This document shows, piece after piece, positions 38,590 through 50,500 of a stretch of 64,000 bases of DNA. The stretch is from positions 7,807,636 through 7,871,635 of the forward strand of contig NC_081332.1 in the NCBI RefSeq assembly GCF_022539665.2. The letters run 5' to 3'. Origin of the DNA: Daphnia carinata (lineage: Eukaryota > Arthropoda > Branchiopoda > Diplostraca > Daphniidae). Both the position numbers and the translations under genes were made by a program. A model generated the notes under the pieces. It ran no database searches, was not told the DNA's origin, and was given only the letters and a program-made list of their open reading frames with translations. Every line of letters starts with the position of its first letter. The stretch's first letter is position 1.

Positions 38590-39834
38590 ACTAAAGAAAA
38601 AAGGCAAATTTACCGTATGAAAGACTGATACTGACTCATGGATGAGCTAAACTCTTGTTCTTTCATGTGCAGCCATGTCGTGATAGTTTTATAGAAAAAT
38701 ACACTGGCATGCCTTCCATGATCGTGGAAAATTTGAAGAAAAAATATCTTAGATTCATTTAAAAAGGTTTAGTGTCTTCACTAATAACAGACTCTCATTT
38801 TAAAAAAAAGTCCGTCATGGTAGAAAATTGATTTGTCATTATTAGTAGCTTTGTTAACGTAAAGTGTAAAGCTTCCTCATATCTCAATGTATTATGTGAT
38901 GTGTAATTAGGTAATCAATAGCTGCTTGAAAATGTGCAAAAGGTGAAAACAGGACACGAAGAACGAACAGAATCATTTATAGCAGTAGGTTATGATTTTA
39001 ATATATTTATTGGGCTCTTTGTAATTGTTAAAAGAATTGAAAATGTATAACGAATAAATGGTATTAGAATCAATATTGAATTACATAATCTTTGTTTTGG
39101 TCCTTGCCTCAGACGATAATTTAAGTTTGTAATATTATTCCTATAAACATTATTTATCAAATGTTAATGATAATAAACTAGTCTTCGTGGTAACATATAT
39201 TTTTGTTCCCAGCAACCACAAAAGCCCCGCGGAACTCATTCAGTTTCCGTATTCCCAACGAATCAGGTCTTTACCTATGGCATAAGTATCGACAAAAAGA
39301 AGCTATATGGGAGATGGACTGGGGGTTGGGGGAATAATGAAAGAGGGTGGACAGAACAAGGCTAAGTGCGAAAAACATTTATTTTTTGTATTATATTTAA
39401 AAAAGCGATGGTAGTTCAATAAACAAAAATTGTGAAAAATGAACTTTATTAAACGGGATATTAGCAATATATAAATACTAATATAATCCGAAATTAGATT
39501 GCAACCGAATAAATAATCAAAGATTAACTAGCGTACAAACGCTAACATTGTTTGATCTCTGCAAACCTTAAAGAAAATCACGGTTTCAGCAACCTTTGTA
39601 CATTCCAAATTCCACGGAATAGGAGGTGGGAAATACAATTTTCGAAACAAACATAAAGTTTGTAAGAAAATGGAAATTGAGCGGAGAAAAAGGCCCAGTC
39701 CAATGGAGAAAAAGGCCCACTTTTGAATTTGGAAAAAAGTGGGCCTTTTTCGTATGGGCCTTTTTCGTCTGGGCCTTTTTCGCGGGCCTTTTTCGTCTGG
39801 GCCTTTTTCGTCTGGGCCTTTTTCTCCGACCTCC
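38413..39834 (-). repeat. E5 right inverted-repeat arm
   Basis: Reverse complement of the left arm. Its inner part also occurs in the same orientation as a partial third copy at about 37615-37800, left by the central duplication. Confidence 0.92.
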
Positions 39835-39842
39835 GCACAAAT

Positions 39843-40187
39843 TTATCAATGGGGAAGCACTAGCTGAACTTGAACTCCGCCTGTAAGAGTCAGAGGCTCA
39901 TTGACAACTAAACTTACTCAGATCTTGGTTCACCACGAAACCTCGCATATTGCACAGCAATTAACAACTGCGCAATTACATGTCGCAACTAATGAAATTT
40001 GATACATTAAGTTGATGGTGCAATACAGATCAACGCCTAAGCAGCCAATCACAAATGTTGCTAAGCGGCAAGGTGCCGATGTAATATAATACACTACTGC
40101 GCAGTTTATATGGCGTAACACATGAGTCATACATAAAGAATAAACGGGAAGGCATATCGAATAAAAACATTTATTTGCTTCTTTACA
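39843..40187 (-). repeat. E4 5' LTR, right part (after E5)
   Basis: Continues the LTR for 345 bases with about two differences from the left LTR and ends CTTTACA. Target copy CTAT follows at 40188-40191. Confidence 0.95.
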
Positions 40188-40191
40188 CTAT

Positions 40192-40567
40192 CTAGCTGTT
40201 TTCGTAAGCTATGAACTCGAGATTGAGGTCAGACGAATATTTTTTCTCTGTAATGTGTGCAAAAACTACTTCTTTTTGTAAAATACGGCTAGTACCTAAT
40301 AGGAATTCTTTTTCTTTACCATTTACAATGCTTATTTGCTGCAATAAACTGTCAAGGTTTTCAGTGTTGCCACCGAGGGATTCTACGTAGTCTTTAAGTG
40401 TCTTTGTGGTGTCTGTAATAGTTTCTGCTGTTATACCACTTGGTACTTGCAACGTTTGCTCTAACAATGAATATGAATACAATTGTAATGCGTTGTGGGT
40501 CTCTTTAATAACTGCTTGTTTCTTGGATTCTATTTGTTGGATTTTTGCTTTTGTCGTGGTGGTCTGA
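40192..40567 (-). pseudogene. E3 coiled-coil ORF upstream of gag (5' remnant)
   Basis: About 120 codons of helical, Gln/Glu/Thr-rich sequence (AKIQQIESKKQAVIKE) ending at a TAG just before the E4 target site. The coiled-coil ORF on the other side of E4 is in another frame. The 5' end is cut off and runs into satellite at about 40567, so the first ~15 codons of the open frame are satellite sequence. The LTR and primer site of E3 are missing. Confidence 0.7.
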
Positions 40568-40830
40568 TACGAATATAGTGTTATAGAATCAGTTTCAATA
40601 TCTACATTCAAACAGCATCAAATATACGTGTATTCAATGTGAATATAGTGTGATACAGTGAGTTTTAATATCTACATTCAAACAGCATCAAATATACGTG
40701 TATTCAATGTGAATATAGGGTTATAGAATCAATCAATCTACATTCAAACAGCATCAAATATACGTGTATTCAATGTGAATATAGTGTGATATAGTGAGTT
40801 TCAATATCTACATTCAAACAGTATCAAATA
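40568..40830. repeat. 70-bp satellite patch between E3 and E6
   Basis: Nearly four units, including both unit types and one short variant (AATCAATCAATCTAC). It is bounded by the truncated 5' end of E3 and by E6. Confidence 0.95.
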
Positions 40831-41532
40831 CACTTACGATTAAGACAAATAAATGTAAATTGAACTCGAGGCGTTTTACCCACAATGATGTATGTATTAT
40901 ATCAGCTAAGACATAAGAGTTAAAAAGACAAAGAACAAAGAAGAAGAAGAAACATTCAAGAAACAAGTTAAAAGAAACAAATATAATTCGGTCTTACCGT
41001 GATCACACGTATAGAGAACGAGAAGAAAAACGACACAAGGCGGGCGTGATACGCAACTTCCACGAGAGCGATACACAAACAATAGTTCAAAACAAATGGA
41101 ACTAGACAGTCGAATCACCGCGAATAATTCTAAGTCTAAACAATTTTACTGGACTGACTCGGCGAATAAAATGTTAAGTAAAAGGCAAAAATTCAAGCAT
41201 AACATTAATAAAGTAATAGAAATGCTTTCAGGCAACTACTCGAAGTTCTAGTCTGATCTTCCTCAGATGCTGGGTTAACCACGGAACTTTGCATATTGCA
41301 AAGTGGCGTGATTGAGAGGAGCTTGTAGGCTGCACGCGGTTGACCAATTAAAAGACGCGTTCAATATGGCGTGATATTGATGACGTATCACCTGCGTGAA
41401 TCATCTTGCAGATGTTCATCTAGGTCACCCGCGCTGCGTATGTTGCGGTGCAATTAATATGTTCACCCTTGATGAGTAATAAAGACATCGAGAAGAAATA
41501 TATGTTGAAGATGTCTATTTGGCTTCGTTACA
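40831..41532 (-). repeat. E6, truncated LTR distantly related to the E4 LTR
   Basis: Landmarks run parallel to the E4 LTR: ATTAAGACAAAT, GAACTCGAGGCG, TTTACCCACAATGATGTAT, CTCAGATGCTGGGTTAACCAC and TTTGGCTTCGTTACA. The first ~35 bases, including the TG end, are missing, so it is a 5'-truncated (plus orientation) solo LTR. It ends GTTACA flush with satellite (CTACATTC). Confidence 0.75.
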
Positions 41533-44500
41533 CTACATTCAAACAGCATCAAATAAACGTGTATTCAATGTGCATATAGTGTTATAGAATCAGTTTCAAT
41601 ATCTACATTCAAACAGCATAAAATATACGTGTATTCAATGTGAATATAGTGTTATAGAATCAGTTTCAATATCTACATTCAAACAGCATCAAATATACGT
41701 GTATTCAATGTGAATATAGTGTTATAGAATCAGTTTCAATATCTACATTCAAACAGCATCAAATATACGTGTATTCAATGTGAATATAGTGTGATACAGT
41801 GAGTTTCAATATCTACATTCAAACAGAATCATATATACGTGTATTCAATGTGAATATAGTGTTATAGAATCAGTTTCAATATCTACATTCAAACAGTATC
41901 AAATATAAGTGTATTCAATGTGAATATAGTGTTATAAAATCAGTTTCAATATCTACATTCAAACAGCATCAAATATACGTGTATTCAATGTGAATATAGT
42001 GTTATAGAATCAGTTTCAATATCTACATTCAAAAAGCATCAAATATACTTGTATTCAATGTGAATATAGTGTTATAGAATCAGTTTCAATATCTACATTC
42101 AAACAGCATCAAATATACGTGTATTCAATGTGAATATAGTGTGATACAGGAGTTTCAATATCTACATTCAAACAGCATCAAATATACGTGTATTCAATGT
42201 GAATATAGTGTTATAGAATCAGTTTCAATATCTACATTCAAACAGCATCAAATATACGTGTATTCAATGTGAATATGTGATACAGTGAGTTTCAATATCT
42301 ACATTCAAACAGCATCAAATATACGTGTATTTAATGTGAATAAAGTGTTATAGAATCAGTTTCAATATCTACATTCAAAAAGCATCAAATATACGTGTAT
42401 TCAATGTGAATATAGTGTCATACAGTGAGTTTCAATATCTACATTCAAACAGCATCAAATATACGGGTATTCAATGTGAATATAGTGTTAAAGAATCAGT
42501 TTCAATATCTACATTCAAACAGCATCAAATATACGTGTATTCAATGTGAATATAGTGTTATAGAATCAGTTTCAATATCTACATTCAAACAGCATCAAAT
42601 ATACGTGTATTCAATGTGAATATAGTTATAGAATCAGTTTCAATATCTACATTCAAACAGCATCAAATATACGTGTATTCAATGTGAATATAGTGTGATA
42701 CAGTGAGTTTCAATATCTACATTCAAACAGCATCAAATATACGTGTATTCAATGTGAATATAGTGTTATAGAATCAGTTTCAATATCTACATTCAAACAG
42801 CATCAAATATACGTGTATTCAATGTGAATATAGTGTTATAGAATCAGTTTCAATATCTACATTCAAACAGCATCAAATATACGTGTATTCAATGTGAATA
42901 TAGTGTTATAGAATCAGTTTCAATATCTACATTCAAACAGCATCAAATATACGTGTATTCAATGTGAATATAGTGTTATAGAATCAGTTTCAATATCTAC
43001 ATTCAAACAGCATCAAATATACGTGTATTCAATGTGAATATAGTGTTATAGAATCAGTTTCAATATCTACATTCAAACAGCATCAAATATACGTGTATTC
43101 AATGTGAATATAGTGTTATAGAATCAGTTTCAATATCTACATTCAAACAGCATCAAATATACGTGTATTCAATGTGAATATAGTGTTATAGAATCAGTTT
43201 CAATATCTACATTCAAACAGCATCAAATATACGTGTATTCAATGTGAATATAGTGTTATAGAATCAGTTTCAATATCTACATTCAAACAGCATCAAATAT
43301 ACGTGTATTCAATGTGAATATAGTGTGATACAGTGAGTTTCAATATCTACATTCAAACAGCATCAAATATACGTGTATTCAATGTGAATATAGTGTTATA
43401 GAATCAGTTTCAATATCTACATTCAAACAGCATCAAATATACGTGTATTCAATGTGAATATAGTGTTATAGAATCAGTTTCAATATCTACATTCAAACAG
43501 CATCAAATATACGTGTATTCAATGTGAATATAGTGTTATAGAATCAGTTTCAATATCTACATTCAAACAGCATCAAATATACGTGTATTCAATGTGAATA
43601 TAGTGTTATAGAATCAGTTTCAATATCTACATTCAAACAGCATCAAATATACGTGTATTCAATGTGAATATAGTGTTATAGAATCAGTTTCAATATCTAC
43701 ATTCAAACAGCATCAAATATACGTGTATTCAATGTGAATATAGTGTTATAGAATCAGTTTCAATATCTACATTCAAACAGCATCAAATATACGTGTATTC
43801 AATGTGAATATAGTGTGATACAATGAGTTTCAATATCTACATTCAAACAGCATCAAATATACGTGTATTCAATGTGAATATAGTGTTATAGAATCAGTTT
43901 CAATATCTACATTCAAACAGCATCAAATATACGTGTATTCAATGTGAATATAGTGTTATAGAATCAGTTTCAATATCTACATTCAAACAGCATCAAATAT
44001 ACGTGTATTCAATGTGAATATAGTGTTATAGAATCAGTTTCAATATCTACATTCAAACAGCATCAAATATACGTGTATTCAATGTGAATATAGTGTTATA
44101 GAATCAGTTTCAATATCTACATTCAAACAGCATCAAATATACGTGTATTCAATGTGAATATAGTGTTATAGAATCAGTTTCAATATCTACATTCAAACAG
44201 CATCAAATATACGTGTATTCAATGTGAATATAGTGTATAGAATCAGTTTCAATATCTACATTCAAACAGCATCAAATATACGTGTATTCAATGTGAATAT
44301 AGTGTTATAGAATCAGTTTCAATATCTACATTCAAACAGCATCAAATATACGTGTATTCAATGTGAATATAGTGTTATAGAATCAGTTTCAATATCTACA
44401 TTCAAACAGCATCAAATATACGTGTATTCAATGTGAATATAGTGTTATAGAATCAGTTTCAATATCTACATTCAAACAGCATCAAATATACGTGTATTCA

Positions 44501-47500
44501 ATGTGAATATAGTGTTATAGAATCAGTTTCAATATCTACATTCAAACAGCATCAAATATACGTGTATTCAATGTGAATATAGTGTTATACAATGAGTTTC
44601 AATATCTACATTCAAACAGCATCAAATATACGTGTATTCAATGTGAATATAGTGTTATAGAATCAGTTTCAATATCTACATTCAAACAGCATCAAATATA
44701 CGTGTATTCAATGTGAATATAGTGTTATAGAATCAGTTTCAATATCTACATTCAAACAGCATCAAATATACGTGTATTCAATGTGAATATAGTGTTATAG
44801 AATCAGTTTCAATATCTACATTCAAACAGCATCAAATATACGTGTATTCAATGTGAATATAGTGTTATAGAATCAGTTTCAATATCTACATTCAAACAGC
44901 ATCAAATATACGTGTATTCAATGTGAATATAGTGTTATAGAATCAGTTTCAATATCTACATTCAAACAGCATCAAATATACGTGTATTCAATGTGAATAT
45001 AGTGTTATAGAATCAGTTTCAATATCTACATTCAAACAGCATCAAATATACGTGTATTCAATGTGAATATAGTGTTATAGAATCAGTTTCAATATCTACA
45101 TTCAAACAGCATCAAATATACGTGTATTCAATGTGAATATAGTGTTATAGAATCAGTTTCAATATCTACATTCAAACAGCATCAAATATACGTGTATTCA
45201 ATGTGAATATAGTGTTATAGAATCAGTTTCAATATCTACATTCAAACAGCATCAAATATACGTGTATTCAATGTGAATATAGTGTTATAGAATCAGTTTC
45301 AATATCTACATTCAAACAGCATCAAATATACGTGTATTCAATGTGAATATAGTGTTATAGAATCAGTTTCAATATCTACATTCAAACAGCATCAAATATA
45401 CGTGTATTCAATGTGAATATAGTGTTATAGAATCAGTTTCAATATCTACATTCAAACAGCATCAAATATACGTGTATTCAATGTGAATATAGTGTTATAG
45501 AATCAGTTTCAATATCTACATTCAAACAGCATCAAATATACGTGTATTCAATGTGAATATAGTGTTATAGAATCAGTTTCAATATCTACATTCAAACAGC
45601 ATCAAATATACGTGTATTCAATGTGAATATAGTGTTATAGAATCAGTTTCAATATCTACATTCAAACAGCATCAAATATACGTGTATTCAATGTGAATAT
45701 AGTGTTATAGAATCAGTTTCAATATCTACATTCAAACAGCATCAAATATACGTGTATTCAATGTGAATATAGTGTTATAGAATCAGTTTCAATATCTACA
45801 TTCAAACAGCATCAAATATACGTGTATTCAATGTGAATATAGTGTTATAGAATCAGTTTCAATATCTACATTCAAACAGCATCAAATATACGTGTATTCA
45901 ATGTGAATATAGTGTTATAGAATCTCTTTCATGATCTACATTCAAACAGTATCAAATATACGTGTATTCAATGTGAATATAGTGTTATACAGTGAGTTTC
46001 AATATCTACATTCAAACAGCATCAAATATACGTGTATTCAATGTGAATATAGTGTTATAGAATCAGTTTCAATATCTACATTCAAACAGCATCAAATATA
46101 CGTGTATTCAATGTGAATATAGTGTTATAGAATCAGTTTCAATATCTACATTCAAACAGCATCAAATATACGTGTATTCAATGTGAATATAGTGTTATAG
46201 AATCAGTTTCAATATCTACATTCAAACAGCATCAAATATACGTGTATTCAATGTGAATATAGTGTTATAGAATCAGTTTCAATATCTACATTCAAACAGC
46301 ATCAAATATACGTGTATTCAATGTGAATATAGTGTTATAGAATCAGTTTCATATCTACATTCAAACAGCATCAAATATACGTGTATTCAATGTGAATATA
46401 GTGTGATACAGAATCAGTTTCAATATCTACATTCAAACAGCATCAAATATACGTGTATTCAATGTGAATATAGTGTGATACAGTGAGTTTCAATATCTAC
46501 ATTCAAACAGCATCAAATATACGTGTATTCAATGTGAATATAGTGTTATAGAATCAGTTTCAATATCTACATTCAAACAGCATCAAATATACGTGTATTC
46601 AATGTGAATATAGTGTTATAGAATGAGTTTCAATATCTACATTCAAACAGCATCAAATATACGTGTATTCAATGTGAATATAGTGTTATAGAATCAGTTC
46701 AATATCTACATTCAAACAGCATCAAATATACGTGTATTCAATGTGAATATAGTGTTATAGAATGAGTTTCAATATCTACATTCAAACAGCATCAAATATA
46801 CGTGTATTCAATGTGAATATAGTGTTATAGAATCAGTTTCAATATCTACATTCAAACAGCATCAAATATACGTGTATTCAATGTGAATATAGTGTTATAG
46901 AATCAGTTTCAATATCTACATTCAAACAGCATCAAATATACGTGTATTCAATGTGAATATAGTGTTATACAATGAGTTTCAATATCTACATTCAAACAGC
47001 ATCAAATATACGTGTATTCAATGTGAATATAGTGTTATAGAATCAGTTTCAATATCTACATTCAAACAGCATCAAATATACGTGTATTCAATGTGAATAT
47101 AGTGTTATAGAATCAGTTTCAATATCTACATTCAAACAGCATCAAATATACGTGTATTCAATGTGAATATAGTGTTATAGAATCAGTTTCAATATCTACA
47201 TTCAAACAGCATCAAATATACGTGTATTCAATGTGAATATAGTGTTATAGAATCAGTTTCAATATCTACATTCAAACAGCATCAAATATACGTGTATTCA
47301 ATGTGAATATAGTGTTATAGAATCAGTTTCAATATCTACATTCAAACAGCATCAAATATACGTGTATTCAATGTGAAATATAGTGTTATAGAATCAGTTT
47401 CAATATCTACATTCAAACAGCATCAAATATACGTGTATTCAATGTGAATATAGTGTTATAGAATCAGTTTCAATATCTACATTCAAACAGCATCAAATAT

Positions 47501-50500
47501 ACGTGTATTCAATGTGAATATAGTGTTATAGAATCAGTTTCAATATCTACATTCAAACAGCATCAAATATACGTGTATTCAATGTGAATATAGTGTTATA
47601 GAATCAGTTTCATATCTACATTCAAACAGCATCAAATATACGTGTATTCAATGTGAATATAGTGTTATAGAATCAGTTTCAATATCTACATTCAAACAGC
47701 ATCAAATATACGTGTATTCAATGTGAATATAGTGTGATAGAATGAGTTTCAATATCTACATTCAAACAGCATCAAATATACGTGTATTCAATGTGAATAT
47801 AGTGTTATAGAATCAGTTTCAATATCTACATTCAAACAGCATCAAATATACGTGTATTCAATGTGAATATAGTGTTATAGAATGAGTTTCAATATCTACA
47901 TTCAAACAGCATCAAATATACGTGTATTCAATGTGAATATAGTGTTATAGAATCAGTTTCAATATCTACATTCAAACAGCATCAAATATACGTGTATTCA
48001 ATGTGAATATAGTGTTATAGAATCAGTTTCAATATCTACATTCAAACAGCATCAAATATACGTGTATTCAATGTGAATATAGTGTTATAGAATCAGTTTC
48101 AATATCTACATTCAAACAGCATCAAATATACGTGTATTCAATGTGAATATAGTGTGATACAATGAGTTTCAATATCTACATTCAAACAGCATCAAATATA
48201 CGTGTATTCAATGTGAATATAGTGTTATAGAATCAGTTTCAATATCTACATTCAAACAGCATCAAATATACGTGTATTCAATGTGAATATAGTGTGATAT
48301 AGAATCAGTTTCAATATCTACATTCAAACAGCATCAAATATACGTGTATTCAATGTGAATATAGTGTGATAGAATCAGTTTCAATATCTACATTCAAACA
48401 GCATCAAATATACGTGTATTCAATGTGAATATAGTGTTATAGAATCAGTTTCAATATCTACATTCAAACAGCATCAAATATACGTGTATTCAATGTGAAT
48501 ATAGTGTTATAGAATCAGTTTCAATATCTACATTCAAACAGCATCAAATATACGTGTATTCAATGTGAATATAGTGTTATAGAATCAGTTTCAATATCTA
48601 CATTCAAACAGCATCAAATATACGTGTATTCAATGTGAATATAGTGTTATAGAATCAGTTTCAATATCTACATTCAAACAGCATCAAATATACGTGTATT
48701 CAATGTGAATATAGTGTTATAGAATCAGTTTCAATATCTACATTCAAACAGCATCAAATATACGTGTATTCAATGTGAATATAGTGTTATAGAATCAGTT
48801 TCAATATCTACATTCAAACAGCATCAAATATACGTGTATTCAATGTGAATATAGTGTTATAGAATCAGTTATCAATATCTACATTCAAACAGCATCAAAT
48901 ATACGTGTATTCAATGTGAATATAGTGTGATATAGAATCAGTTTCAATATCTACATTCAAACAGCATCAAATATACGTGTATTCAATGTGAATATAGTGT
49001 TATAGAATCAGTTTCAATATCTACATTCAAACAGCATCAAATATACGTGTATTCAATGTGAATATAGTGTTATAGAATCAGTTTCAATATCTACATTCAA
49101 ACAGCATCAAATATACGTGTATTCAATGTGAATATAGTGTGATACAATCAGTTTCAATATCTACATTCAAACAGCATCAAATATACGTGTATTCAATGTG
49201 AATATAGTGTTATAGAATCAGTTTCAATATCTACATTCAAACAGCATCAAATATACGTGTATTCAATGTGAATATAGTGTTATAGAATCAGTTTCAATAT
49301 CTACATTCAAACAGCATCAAATATACGTGTATTCAATGTGAATATAGTGTTATAGAATCAGTTTCAATATCTACATTCAAACAGCATCAAATATACGTGT
49401 ATTCAATGTGAATATAGTGTTATAGAATCAGTTTCAATATCTACATTCAAACAGCATCAAATATACGTGTATTCAATGTGAATATAGTGTTATAGAATCA
49501 GTTTCAATATCTACATTCAAACAGCATCAAATATACGTGTATTCAATGTGAATATAGTGTTATAGAATCAGTTTCAATATCTACATTCAAACAGCATCAA
49601 ATATACGTGTATTCAATGTGAATATAGTGTTATAGAATCAGTTTCAATATCTACATTCAAACAGCATCAAATATACGTGTATTCAATGTGAATATAGTGT
49701 TATAGAATCAGTTTCAATATCTACATTCAAACAGCATCAAATATACGTGTATTCAATGTGAATATAGTGTTATAGAATCAGTTTCAATATCTACATTCAA
49801 ACAGCATCAAATATACGTGTATTCAATGTGAATATAGTGTTATAGAATCAGTTTCAATATCTACATTCAAACAGCATCAAATATACGTGTATTCAATGTG
49901 AAATGTGAATATAGTGTTATAGAATCAGTTTCAATATCTACATTCAAACAGCATCAAATATACGTGTATTCAATGTGAATATAGTGTTATAGAATCAGTT
50001 TCAATATCTACATTCAAACAGCATCAAATATACGTGTATTCAATGTGAATATAGTGTTATAGAATCAGTTTCAATATCTACATTCAAACAGCATCAAATA
50101 TACGTGTATTCAATGTGAATATAGTGTTATAGAATCAGTTTCAATATCTACATTCAAACAGCATCAAATATACGTGTATTCAATGTGAATATAGTGTTAT
50201 AGAATCAGTTTCAATATCTACATTCAAACAGCATCAAATATACGTGTATTCAATGTGAATATAGTGTTATAGAATCAGTTTCAATATCTACATTCAAACA
50301 GCATCAAATATACGTGTATTCAATGTGAATATAGTGTTATAGAATCAGTTTCAATATCTACATTCAAACAGCATCAAATATACGTGTATTCAATGTGAAT
50401 ATAGTGTTATAGAATCAGTTTCAATATCTACATTCAAACAGCATCAAATATACGTGTATTCAATGTGAATATAGTGTTATAGAATCAGTTTCAATATCTA

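Larger units (their letters stand above)
35571..39834. mobile_element. E5, foldback-like DNA element with ~1.42-kb inverted repeats
   Basis: Flanked by 8-bp duplications GCACAAAT (35563-35570 and 39835-39842); removal of E5 and one copy gives an LTR of exactly the same length (694 bp) as the other. The arms run from 35571 to about 36990 and from about 38413 to 39834. The outer ~80 bp of each arm are direct repeats of GAAAAAGGCCC. The outermost ~7 bp are imperfectly inverted (GATTGGC versus GGAGGTC). The centre has a duplicated gene-like unit and no intact transposase. Long arms with subterminal repeats and 8-bp duplications recall foldback and P/Galileo-type elements; the superfamily is inference. 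Confidence 0.9.
23806..40187 (-). mobile_element. E4, env-carrying Ty3/gypsy element (young), carrying insertion E5
   Basis: A full-length minus-strand element with 694-bp LTRs, a primer binding site, upstream ORFs, gag, pol behind a -1 frameshift signal, an accessory ORF with its own TATA box, env and a short purine tract. The right LTR is split by E5. The LTRs are the same length and differ at about 4 positions by my reading, so insertion was recent. Nevertheless RT has YLDN and several frames are broken. The structure is retrovirus-like (env plus accessory gene), as in errantivirus-type elements, although its env is not recognisably that of Drosophila gypsy. Confidence 0.95.

Noticed and set aside
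1362-41532. E1 LTR and E6 as the two LTRs of one large element
   Set aside because: Only the TTACA ends agree; lengths (204 versus ~700 bp) and internal sequence differ, and there is no matching target duplication.
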